Below, piece by piece: positions 43,863 to 53,947 of a stretch of 64,000 nt of DNA. This DNA is from Eutreptiella sp. 'Long Island Sound 2002' (Eukaryota; Euglenozoa; Euglenophyceae; Eutreptiales; Eutreptiaceae): NCBI GenBank assembly GCA_964036045.1, contig OZ038389.1, positions 64,398,453 through 64,462,452 of the forward strand, read 5' to 3'. A program made the position numbers and the translations under genes. The notes below the pieces were generated by a model, which had not been told where the DNA came from, made no database searches, and saw nothing but the letters and a program-made list of their open reading frames with translations. Each line of letters begins with the position of its first letter. Position 1 is the stretch's first letter.

Positions 43863-44799
43863 GTGGAGAAGAACATGCCTCGCATCTTCCTGCAAGCCAT
43901 CATCCAGTACGGGCACCGGGCCCGATGGCTGCGGGTGCTCCAGTGCATGCTGGCGGTGCACGGGCAGCCCGTGGTGCGGAACCAGACCCTGATCCTGTCC
44001 CTGGTCCTGCAGGAGAGGGACCGCATCCTGAACGTCACGGGCGACTGCCCCTCCACCGGCGCGCCGCGGGCGCAGCTGATCGTCGAGAGGGAGTACGCCA
44101 AGGGCTTCCGGTCGGTCCTGCGGTACCACGCCACCTGCATCCAACTGCTGGCCGACTGCTGCAGGGGCTGCAACGTGACCTCCCAGCAGAAGTGCCGCGC
44201 GGTGCTCTCCCCGATGGCCGTACTGGACACCGTCCTCTCGCTGCACCGCGCGCCCGACGGCCCGCGGCCCATCTCGAGCCCGGCCATCCGCTACGTCTGC
44301 CAGCCGTTCCTCTCGTTCCTGCACCACGTCTACATCGACAGCAAGGACTTCCAGCCGGACCGCGCGATGCAGCCGCGGCTGTGGTCCGACGACGTCTGCC
44401 TGTTGACGGCGATCGCCTGCAGCCTCCGCGAGCTCATCGTTTCGGGGGGGACCGCTCGGGAGGTCGAGAGCCACTCCGCGTACGTCTTCCAGTACGCCTT
44501 CCCCCTCGTCACGGCCCTCCTCGAGAAGCAGCCGCCGACCAAGGCCCCCGAGAACTTGCTGGACTTCACGGCCATGGTCGTGGTGGGGTGCTCGATGCTC
44601 GGGCCCCAGCTGACCAAGCCCCAGGTCCAGGCCGCACAGGGCCTCACAGCGGTGCTCTTGCGGATGACTGAGCACTTCGGCGAGGCCGAGGACCTGCAAC
44701 GCCTGGCGCTGGACCTGCTGGAGCTACGTCAGCAGCAGAAACAGTCGGCCAAGTTCAGTAGGGCGGGCCCCAGTCCCATGGCACTCGACTTCGAAGAAG
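43863..44799 (+). CDS. IP3R/RyR-like channel, exon 3 of the window
   Basis: This exon gives 937 nt, starting in phase 0 at acceptor cgtcgcag|GTG and ending in phase 1 at donor GAAGAAG|GTGTGG. The start (VEKNMPRIFLQAIIQYGHRA) continues the RIH homology; in animal IP3 receptors the equivalent segment has the xFxxxIxxxGxxxxxLxxLxxxxxxxG pattern. The rest is helical: ILSLVLQERDRIL, FRSVLRYHATCIQLLADCC, YAFPLVTALLEKQPP, VQAAQGLTAVLLRM. It belongs to the armadillo-like solenoid. Codon use is strongly GC-rich at third positions, unlike the flanking introns. Confidence 0.83.
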
Positions 44800-46750
44800 G
44801 TGTGGCTATGGGGAGGGTCCTGTGCGGGGAGGGTCACTGCTGGTAACTCGCGTTGGAGCATCAGTGCTTTTTTTTTTTGAATAGTGGCGAAAGAAAGAAC
44901 TCTTGACAAGAACCATCTTCTGGCGTTGATGAAAACACTTTTGTGTGCGTTTTGAGTGGTACAACGAGCACAGACCGTGAATGGTGGCCGGTGTTTCCCA
45001 TGGGCCTTCGGTTGGTTGCTATGTGGCACTTTTGAACAGAGATGGAGGTGAATTGAGTAAATCGAGCAGTCGGATGTAAATCAAGCATTCTGCCATTTTC
45101 CATACACCATGCCTTACTGAGGCCCAGCCTTTACAGCCGGGCTTTTTTAAAATCAGCCTGCATGGACCACCAGTCAATTTGGGCTGCACACATCGCCTCT
45201 TGGGCGCATGCCAAGAGTGCTAAAACCGGCACCTAGAAAACTGGCTACAGGCTAAGTGCCATGGCATATTTTGGCACATTTTTGTTGTGCCAAATTTTGC
45301 CTGTTCCAACCCCCCACCCCCCGCTGGTATTGGGACTGTGCGATGCAGTACAGGGGAGGAAGGCAAAAGGTGTCACGGGGAAGGGGGGGTGCCATAAAGG
45401 CTGAGTAAGGGTGCCGGTTGGTGCCTCTGGGTGTGTCTCTGTGGGGAGGGGGGCTCACCAGGTGGAAACCACCGTAAGCCGATGTGTTTTGAGTTTACCC
45501 GATGGAAGGAGAGGATTGTGCTCACAAGTTTTGCTGCAAAAACGCACAAATTGACAGCGACAGCAGTTTGGGTCATGCCACGGTCGCGCTTTGGGAGGGG
45601 TCTGCATTGCTCACCAAAAAAGAATCAAATACTGAACCTGCTGCCCTCCACCCACATCCGCACCATTTCCCGTTTGTTCGCCCAATGCACATTCGAAACG
45701 GGCTTGTTCAGCCAGCGGGAGACTGTAGGACTTTGTCCACAATCTGGGATTTTTGCCCCCAATTTTCCAGTGGTATTTAAGAAATTGTTCTCCGCACTAA
45801 ATTTCGCCGTTCCAAATCTTGCACGTACCAAATTTGCCTCCCTCTGTGCAGCTTTGTAGGGTGGTCGCCTGTGAGGGAGGGTGTGTGCAGGGAATGGGGG
45901 GGGGGGGGGCAGCTTGCCGGTCTCTGGCGGAATTTGCACCCCCCCCCCACCCTTCGTTCCATAGCAGCATATTGCTGCAGGTCTATGTGTTTTTATCCGC
46001 CCCTGTAGGCTCCTCCATGGGCAGATGCTGAACATGTGTTGGGCCCCTAAATTGCACCAGGCACACACCCCGCCGCAGTAGCGCTCTGAGTCGCAAGGAA
46101 GCCCAAGGCAGCCACAACTAGGCTCTGCATAGCACCATCAATTTCCCCTTTCACTCTCAGGGCAGTCGAGGGATCTCACCCCGGCTCCTCTGGTGGCTGA
46201 GTTGCAGCAGTCGCATGAATGGAGGCCATACCGTTGACTTTGGAGCATGTGTGGTAGGATGTGGAAGGTGTGAACGTTCTGGCAGGTGTGGATTTGATAG
46301 TGATGATGGGTGTATGATGTGGCCAATGTGGGTCCTAGGGCTGACAGTGTGTCTGTACAGGACTGAAAGTGTCTGTGTCCCATACACCCGATGATGCAGT
46401 CTTTCACTGTATGTGCTCTGACACCATTATTTACGCGTAATTTGTGGTCACAGAACATGGATTTCCTGTGGGGCATGTGCCTATGTGCGCCAGGCTGTGA
46501 TGTGCGGTTTCCTGACGCCATTTGGTGCTATGACAAAAAAAAAAGCCGTAGATATCGCGACAAGCGCATTGCAATGTACTCAATCCCCCTCCCCCACGGG
46601 TCCGGCAATAAAATTCCTCAGGAGCCCAAGCCAATTTCGTGCACAGGCTCCTAGCCACCCAAGCCCCCCCCCCCCCCCTCCCCGCTCAGCAGCCCCTCCC
46701 CATTGAAGCATAAGCCTAGGGCTGAGGGTGTGCATGAACAGGCTTCAGAG
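44800..46750 (+). other. Intron (1951 nt)
   Basis: GT donor at 44800; the acceptor is placed at gcttcagag|AT because only this site restores the frame after a phase-1 donor. A/T-richer than the exons, with short homopolymers (T10 near 44869, G13 near 45896, A10 near 46535, C14 near 46665). No gene or element was recognised. Confidence 0.7.
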
Positions 46751-47301
46751 ATTTCTGTGAGGAGTTCGCCAACCTCTTGGACGTGGACCCGTCCCACCTC
46801 GTGGGCAACGGGCTGCGCAAACTCGTGCGGGTCCTGGACCCGCCCCACCACAGCCCCTCCGCCTCCGAGGACGGCCTCAGCAACCTCGCGCTGTCGCTGG
46901 AGAGCGTGTCGGATGTGACGGACCCCCGCAGCCGCGAGTTCGCCGTCACGGGGCTACGCGCCGCCCGCGCGTTCCTGTGCGGCGTGCAGGGCCCCGAGGG
47001 CCCGCAGGCGGACCTGGCCTGGGTCCAGTTCCGCTCCGGCCGGCCTCCGACGGACGTGGCCCGACAGCAGCGGCAGGAGGCGGCCGCGCGCCTGGGGCTC
47101 GTGGCCACCGCCCTGCACTTCGTGGGGAGCGTGGACGGGGCTGTGGCTCAGGAGGCCATTCTGCTGCTGGAGAGCCTTCTGCATGGGGAGACCTGGAACA
47201 GCGGGCTGCAGATGGTCCAGGAGAGGGCCCTCGAGCACTTTGCCAGCCGCAAGTCGCGGTTTTTGCCCGTTGCCATGGACCTGATCTTGAAGCTGATTGA
47301 G
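46751..47301 (+). CDS. IP3R/RyR-like channel, exon 4 of the window
   Basis: This exon is 551 nt, completing a split GAT codon at its 5' end and ending in phase 0 at GAG|GTTGGA. The sequence begins DFCEEFANLLDVDPSHLV and continues with helical segments (NGLRKLVRVLDPP, QEAILLLESLLHG, VAMDLILKLIE). The phase arithmetic with exon 3 is the main reason for the chosen acceptor. It is the one exon in this set not starting with G, so the acceptor is slightly less sure than the others. It is part of the cytosolic solenoid before the RIH-associated region. Confidence 0.75.
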
Positions 47302-47636
47302 GTTGGACCGCCCCCTCCAGGTGGTCGTTGCATGGGGGATGGGGTGTCCAATGCCATATCGACGTCCACTGGTACACATATGGAGCAGGTGACGGACCAA
47401 TCAGCACGTCCCCACGCTGGACTCGGGGCTGAGAACCACCACAGACGTTGCCGGAGGCAGACACAGTGAAGTCTTGTCACACACACACGAGCCCGAGTGA
47501 AACCTATTACGCACACACACACACACACACAGGCGGGCACAATGTTTTCTTTGCATTATGTCTCTGTCCGCAGGCCTGGGCTCTTCGCCTAGGCCACGAC
47601 AACCTATCGGGCCATGCCCATGTATAACCGGCCTAG

Positions 47637-48790
47637 ATGTCTTCAGGCTCATCGTTGCTGGCAGCAGCTGCCGGCTCTGTCGCATCGTTCCTACAACAGC
47701 CGGGGGCCCAGAGTGCCCCTGGTGTCATCCCCCCGCCGCCCCAATACCCGCCGGTACCTGCTGGAGAGAATTTGGTCTCTAGCGGCGCCCCCCCCCCCCC
47801 CAGGGGGGGGCCAATGCCTACTGCCAAGGCGATCATGTCACCGTTGAAATGGATGAATCCAGTGGTGCTTAGTACACTGAAGAGGAATGGCGTGCGTGGC
47901 ATTAGCAGCAGGCCCAACTGGCGCAACAGGCAGCAGCGCAGCAACAACAGCAGCCGATGCCCCAGCCGCCTTCTGTGCCGCCGCCTGTGCATACTGTTCA
48001 GCATGCCCCTGCGGCGTCATCATTGCTTCTTGCCTCGAGTTCGATGTCCCCTCCCCTGTCTGCTGCTTCTGGGGATGGGGTTCATGCGGCTGCTATGTGT
48101 GCGGTGCGGGAACAGTTCTTGAGTAAGCACGCCCTGCAGGGTCCATCTCCGCTGATGGCCCATGAGGGCATGGGGCTGTCTTTTGCCGCGGGCGTAGCAT
48201 CTGAGCGCGTTGATTACATCTTCTCTGATCGTCCGTGGCTCCGAGCTTCTGATGCCCCTGGTACTATGATCTGCTAGAAACAAATTCTTGGGGATGCGAC
48301 TCCACTGTAGCAGGTGCTTTGGAAATATGAAGCTTCGAACATCGCGTTTGTTGCTTCTGAGGACTTGCTGGCGGATGTCATGAAAGTGATGCCACATGTG
48401 CGCCGATCTGTTTCTGTGAACATTATGCATGTGCTTGTGCTGGGGCCTACAGATAGGCCGCTATATGACGGCGCGACGCACCTTCGTGAGAAGGTGCCGT
48501 GGGCTTGGGTCGAGATCAACAAGTTTCAGCGCCCCTTGTCTGGGACGGGGGGGGGGTTCACTTGCATGCGTGGCACTTACATACTACGTCTGCTTTCACA
48601 GCGTCAAGTGCGCCGCCTAAGCCGGTTATCAAGTCACGCCCCCTTCTAACAGTTGGCACCCCACCGGCGTGCCTGTTTTTAGCCGCCCGTGCACCTCAAG
48701 ATTTGTGGGCCGTGTCAGTTCAGACCAACAATGTGGATGCCCTGCTCAAGGCATCAACGTGCACCTACGATCAGGTGCAGCTTCTACAGG
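47637..48790 (+). pseudogene. Broken ORF1-like (gag-type) retroelement gene
   Basis: An ATG at 47637 begins a serine/alanine- then proline-rich protein (MSSGSSLLAAAAGSVASFLQ). The frame is lost at a C14-G8 homopolymer near 47791-47812. It resumes in another frame as a glutamine/proline-rich stretch (QAQLAQQAAAQQQQQPMPQP, about 47907) running to a stop at 48277, then continues in a further frame as LLADVMKVMPHVRRSVSV and VPWAWVEINKFQRP (48360-48540). A last plausible stretch ends near 48790. At least three interruptions make it non-functional. Identification as ORF1-like rests only on composition and on lying beside an RT remnant. Confidence 0.4.
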
Positions 48791-50030
48791 GCCGCTCTAG
48801 GCAGCATCAATTTCTTGAAGCTGGACGTGCCGATGGCCCCATTCTCGAAAGCCTTCACCTGGTCGTAGGCCAACCACCTTTCATCCCATCCAGCCAGTCG
48901 TGCAGCCGCTCGATGACGAACTGCTTCATTGTAAATCTGGTCCAAAGACTCATCCAAGGCCACAACCACTTCTCCGACACTGAAGACTGGTCTTGAAACC
49001 AGCTCGTTGGGAAGAAAGAACTTCCCTACTTGCGATGCCTCCAATTGTGCCGCGGCTTGCTCATCTGCCACCCGATTGCAAGTAGACAGAAACTCTGCTA
49101 ACCCTCTATCATGCTGCGCTTCCACCCAGGCCTCTCCATACGATTTCAGATCTAGCTTTCCGTAGGCCCCTCTGAGAAGGTCATCTAACCATGTTCCATA
49201 CGACGAAAGTATGGATCCCGTGAACGCTCCTGCCGAGGAGTCTGCCGCAATCACCTTGACCCCTAGCAAATGGTTGAGCATTTCTATCCACGTCGACTTC
49301 GCTAGTTGCTCCATTGCCGTCGAACTGCCCGCATGCACTCTAAGTCCGAAACCTCGCACCTCCAGTATGCGGCCCGCCTTCGCCAGCACCATCCCAATGC
49401 CCCCGCGTTTGCCTCTCAACCCTCATCTGTCACTACCAGACAGGGCTCATCGTCACCACCTGAGGGTACCACCGGCCGGGACAGGGGGACTCCTCGTTCA
49501 GTCATCAGCACTATCTTGAATGCCCGCAATACCCTCCATGGTTGCTGAACATCCTCTCCGGGTGTGTCTTTGTCGAGCTGTTCCGTCGCCACCATCTGGG
49601 ATAGACCACTGCGGCTGTATGGCATCTTCAGTACCTGGTGCAAGTACTGCAGCTCTGCCTGCAAAGGCAGCCACGGGCAACCCATGCCACCCCATTGGGG
49701 GGGCAAATACGAGAAGAGCTTGGCCTCCCTGATTGACAGGCCATGCGCCTCGCAGAATATCCTGTTGATGATCAGCTGTAATTCCCTCAGCCACTGCTCT
49801 CGAAAGAGATAAGCTGGCGCGGCATAATCAAATTGGGCCACCATGAATGCCATGATCACTCTGACCGTTTTAATGGGTAGGAACTCTGCCCTGACGATGC
49901 TGGGCATCAACTTCCTCCATAATTCTGCCATCCAGGATAGCCATACATCGGGTTTCAGTTCAAGGAACACCGGCACTCCAATGCACGTTGGCAGCTGCTT
50001 GGAGGCTTGCATCATAAGGCCGACACACAC
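48784..50030 (-). pseudogene. 3' part of an RT/RNase H retroelement, broken
   Basis: On the minus strand a frame from about 50030 to 49416 has the post-catalytic RT region of LINE-type elements (AFMVAQFDYAAPAYLF, then LPPQWGGMGCPWLPLQAEL). This is equivalent to the SALDYVYDAMPP ... SGGFGFP region of the intact element at 3674-6898. It ends at a stop just after VVTDEG. A second frame overlapping by four bases continues with RNase H features: E in AMEQLAKSTW, D in IAADSSAGAF, and AQHDRGLAEFLSTCNRVADE, which matches the AQHNTQWAGLF end of the intact copy. The catalytic RT core is missing. The upstream end is cut at the CT/GA tract near 50035. Confidence 0.68.
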
Positions 50031-50035
50031 TTCTT

Positions 50036-50085
50036 CCTCACTCTCTTTCTTTCTCTGTTTCTCTCTCTCCCATCCCTCCCTCCCT

Positions 50086-50130
<45 letters not shown>
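50036..50130 (+). repeat. CT-rich microsatellite
   Basis: TTTCT/CCCTC repeats followed by an uninterrupted (CT)n run at about 50091-50129. It marks the break of the RT remnant. Confidence 0.9.
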
Positions 50131-50133
<3 letters not shown>

Positions 50134-51519
50134 ACTCTTGTCTTGTCTTGTCTTTGCGGGGCTGCTGCTTATGCAGGCCTCCACGTGAGCCCCTGGAGGG
50201 CATTGATTACCACAAAGCGCCCCTGCTTTGAGCTGCCTTGGGTGTGCCCTCAGTGTCCTGGTTGCGGAGCCTCCACTGGCTCTTTGTGATTTTATGTTCT
50301 TTTTTTCGAAACTACAGTGGCTCCTGTTCACACTCCCACAACCCGCTGCACTGGGCGTCCTTCGTGCGTCACCTCTCAGTGAAAGCAGAAAATAAAATAA
50401 ACTAAAATTTCAAAATAAACTAAAAGAAATAAAATAGAACACCGGCAATTAAGCCCAAAGTACATGTCCCAAAACTCGATAGCACAAATTCACCCCTTGT
50501 GTTCTCCGTTGCTTTGCCCTCCTTGCAACTTTGAGAACAGACCGACCGGTTCATTTTTTTCCCCCCCTGCTCTGCAGATTTGCTCTTATGCAGGGCAAGC
50601 GATGGCCCTGATGGGGACCAAAGCCCTACTCGAGCTTTGTCTGCTCACGCCATCCACCTCATCTCTCTCTGCCCCTTGGTCACTCTCTCGTTTTCTTTTC
50701 CTTGTTTTTTTTGTCTAAAAATATCACCCTCATTCTCTTTGCTCCTCTATGTTTCCCCTCTGCCCACCTGCTGCTGATCCTCCTACCGGAGCCTCCCCTA
50801 GCAAGCCTTGGCACTGTGCAATTCATCCAAGGCAGATTCCTGCTTATTCGCCGCTGGCGTGTACCCGTTGTCGCGGTCAACTCCGGCGCTTGCGCGCGAA
50901 AACCGATATCCGAAATTGAGATGTTGTCGTAAATAACTGGGCTGCCGTTGCCTGACCACTGAAATGATGTGGCCAGCGCCGTGGTGCTCAAATTATTGGG
51001 TTGAGCGCGCCCATGCTGAAACGCCTCTCACATGTTCCTGAGTCTCGCCGGAATAGTATAAACACCAAAGCAACGCTGGTTGTGAGAGCGCTAACAATGT
51101 TTAGGTAGGGCTCCGGACGCCGTGGAACAGCGCTGAGAAGGTTTGTCCCTAGGCTAACCCCGTGTGACTCTTCTGGCTGTTAATTATGTAACTGCCCCAG
51201 ACGACCCCGAAGTTCATCCATAGGCGCCCATGGAAGCCCCCGCGTCCACGCGAACGGGACCGGAAGATCGAAGTACTCGTACTGCCCGTCGACTTCCCCG
51301 TTGAACGTGGGAATCACCAGCGCCACGCGCACGCACATGCGGTCGACGTGGGTGTCACTCACGGTATTCGGGGGCATCAAGGGTCACCCGGAGGAATCCT
51401 TCGTCGACGTGGAGGAGGAAGTGAAGGAGTCGTCAGGCCAAGGAAAACAATATCTACCGAGGTGAACTTTTGCAGCTTGATGTTCTGGAGGAAGCCTACA
51501 AGAAGCTGAAAACTCGGGA

Positions 51520-51738
51520 GCTCTCTCTCTCCCCCTCCCTCCCTCCCTCCCTCCCTCTCTCTCTCTCTCTCTCTCCCTCTCTCTCTCTGTTTCTCTCCCT
51601 CCCTCCCTCTCTCTCTCTATCTCTCTCTCTCCCTCCCCCTCTCTCTCTGTCTGTCTCTCTCTCTCTCTCCCTCTCCCTCTCCCTCTCCCTCTCCCTCTCC
51701 CTCTCCCTCTCCCTCTCCCTCTCCCTCTCCCTCTCCCT

Positions 51739-51797
<59 letters not shown>

Positions 51798-51800
51798 GTT

Positions 51801-51834
<34 letters not shown>

Positions 51835-51873
51835 GTTTGTCTCTCTCTCTCTCTCTCTCTCTCTCCTCCCCCC
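51520..51873 (+). repeat. Long CT tract with (CTCCCT)n core
   Basis: About 350 bp of polypyrimidine: CCCT repeats, then near-perfect CTCCCT hexamers from 51668 to about 51752, then (CT)n with two interspersed TTTCGTTTGT motifs at 51794 and 51831. It ends 110 bp before the exon acceptor at 51981. Frames across it (arginine/glutamate or serine/leucine runs) are artefacts. Confidence 0.93.
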
Positions 51874-51981
51874 ACACACACTGCATCTATGATGCCATTA
51901 GTTCAGTGTTACCTGTGACCACTTGCTGTCACCTGTGAAGAGATTTTGAACAAACCCTGTGACCCCCGTCTCCCGTGGCAG

Positions 51982-52599
51982 GACCTCTACGTCCGGAGGA
52001 AACAGGCCAAGAAGCTCAAGCAACAGCAGGAGGCCATCCGCGCGGCCGCCTCCGCCTCCGCGCGGAAATCCTCCACGACCTCCACCAGCACCACCAACAG
52101 CACGGACCATTCCGCCCTCCGCTCCACCAGTGCCCCCCAGACCCCGCTGCACCTGGAGACACTGACCAGCGCCAAGTCCTTCCGCAATGCCCTGAACAGC
52201 CGCAGCCTCCGGGAGCGCCTCACGGCGGCGGCAGTGGCGGCTACCGCGACTGGCCTGAGCGGCGGCGACGAGCCGGAGGTCGTGCCGGCCGCGGCGGAGC
52301 TCTGGGGCGACGCGGAGGCCGTGGCGGGGCTGAGCAGTGCGGACCAGGGGCTGAAGGTGATCCACGTGCTCGGGGCCCTGTGCCGGGGCCCGCACCGGGA
52401 GTTGCAGCGGCACATGTACCATCCCGGGCACCGCGGCCAGACTGGGGACGTGCTGGGGGTGTTGGTGGACCTGCTCGCGGCGCTGGACGCGCACTTTGGC
52501 GGCGCCATCGCCTCCGACTACGGGCAGCCCCTGTGCATCGCGCGGGAGGCCTTCGCGACCCTCGCGGCTATTGTGCGCGGCAACGCGGACGCGGCGCAG
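51982..52599 (+). CDS. IP3R/RyR-like channel, exon 5 of the window (RIH-associated region)
   Basis: This exon gives 206 codons, phase 0 at both ends, acceptor cgtggcag|GAC, donor GCGCAG|GTCGCG. It opens with a charged segment (DLYVRRKQAKKLKQQQEAI) and a serine/threonine-rich low-complexity linker, then LTSAKSFRNALNSRSLRERL. A block with VIHVLGALCRGPHRELQRHM matches the RIH-associated pattern of IP3 receptors, in which an LxxLCExHNxxLQxxL segment is followed by a second helical pair (here DVLGVLVDLLAALDAHFG). This region lies just before the membrane domain and carries the conformational signal to the pore. Confidence 0.85.
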
Positions 52600-53947
52600 G
52601 TCGCGCGCTCCCCCGTGCCCGCACTGTCGAGCCCCTGCGTTGAGCAGGCGTCGCTGCTGCTTTGTCAAAAGGGGGGGATGGGGGCCTGGAACGCCCTGTC
52701 CCCAGTTCTGCAACGTTCAGATCCGTGGCATTGGGAAGCGGACCCTCAGCTTTGGGGAGTATTAGCGCGCCAGGCATCTTTTTTTTTTTACCATTCCCCA
52801 CCTGTGCCTGTTTTTGCCCCCCCCCCTCCCCCCTCACCAAACTATCTGCCCTCAAGAAGGCAGGGGTGATGTCGCCAATCCGCCCATTTTTGGCAGGTCC
52901 GCCACCCTCCTTATGGACCATGGAACCATGTTCCGCCTCATGTTTTTTGGACGGACAAGAGCAACTCAGCCGCAGCGCAAGATGATGGAGAGGATGAGGC
53001 AGAAGTTTGTGTGTTGTGTTGTCACAAGCGCTCCACCATCACAGTTTGTGGTGAGCGAAAGGAGCACTATTGTTGTGAATGTATTGACACCCACACTTGT
53101 GGGAATGATATCATTTATTCAGGACATTCTGTGTGACATTTTGCGTTGTGGAATTCTCAGATTTCGGCTTATGCAACGTGCTTTGCAGGGAAGGTTTTGC
53201 AGTCCAGTGCGGTCAACTTGGGGGATTTCCCCAGGTGAGGATAACCTTGGGGCTAGAGCCAGGATGCTAAATACAAAGGTATCGCGCCGGGCGCGCGCCG
53301 GACAAACATCCCCCTTTGCCCTTTACAGTGTCGTGAAAATGGGATGTTGTGTAATTCAGTCATCATGGCACATGATGTTTGGGCGGGTGAAAACTTCTAC
53401 CTGAGAGGGGGGGGGATGAGGAACAAGGGGCTCCCGGCGCCGAAGACATGTTTTGACTCAGAATGCCCGCTTGACGTCCGCCCACAAAGTGGCTCGATGA
53501 CAAAATTTTATTTTTGGAAAAAAACTGTCCCCGTGACACATACCTCAAATTGATCAGCGCGTTGCGGCGATCATTTTGACTTGTGTATTTTGCCCCCACC
53601 CCACCCCCGCCCCCCTTGGCGGTCCGCAAGGGCTTCGGTCACGGAAGCCCTTCCGAAGGCGGACGGGTTCCGGAAAGTGGGCTCGAGCCCCCCCCCCCCC
53701 CCGGGAATAAAGGAATTTTATCCCGCGCCCTCACCAAGGGCCCCTGCGATTGGGTCCCATATGGAGCATATGTGCAGGTGCCGACAAACAGTCGGCGGTT
53801 AGCGGAAAGTGTTAGGGGACCCTCCCCCGGAAAAGCAGGTCATACAAAAGGCATGGCGCTAGACGCTGAGTGTACTCACCGCAGCCACCCCCCTCACACC
53901 CCTCCCCCTCCCCCTCACGACTGCATCACCCCCACCATCTCCGTTAG
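52600..53947 (+). other. Intron (1348 nt)
   Basis: Bounded by GTCGCG and ctccgttag. Homopolymers T11 (52780) and C16 (53688) are present. No gene, RNA or element was recognised. Confidence 0.75.

Larger units (their letters stand above)
47302..51981 (+). other. Intron (4680 nt) with retroelement remnants and CT tracts
   Basis: Bounded by GTTGGA and cccgtggcag. It contains an AC microsatellite (about 47500-47531), a damaged ORF1-like gene on the plus strand, a damaged RT/RNase H segment on the minus strand, and two long CT tracts. The stretch 50290-51480 shows nothing recognisable. Confidence 0.75.

Noticed and set aside
47637-50030. Twin-priming 5' inversion of a single LINE insertion
   Set aside because: The order and orientation of the two parts do not fit the expected inverted 5' segment followed by a sense 3' end with tail.
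51384-51892. Arginine/glutamate-rich and serine/leucine-rich frames
   Set aside because: Products of the CT tract on its two strands.
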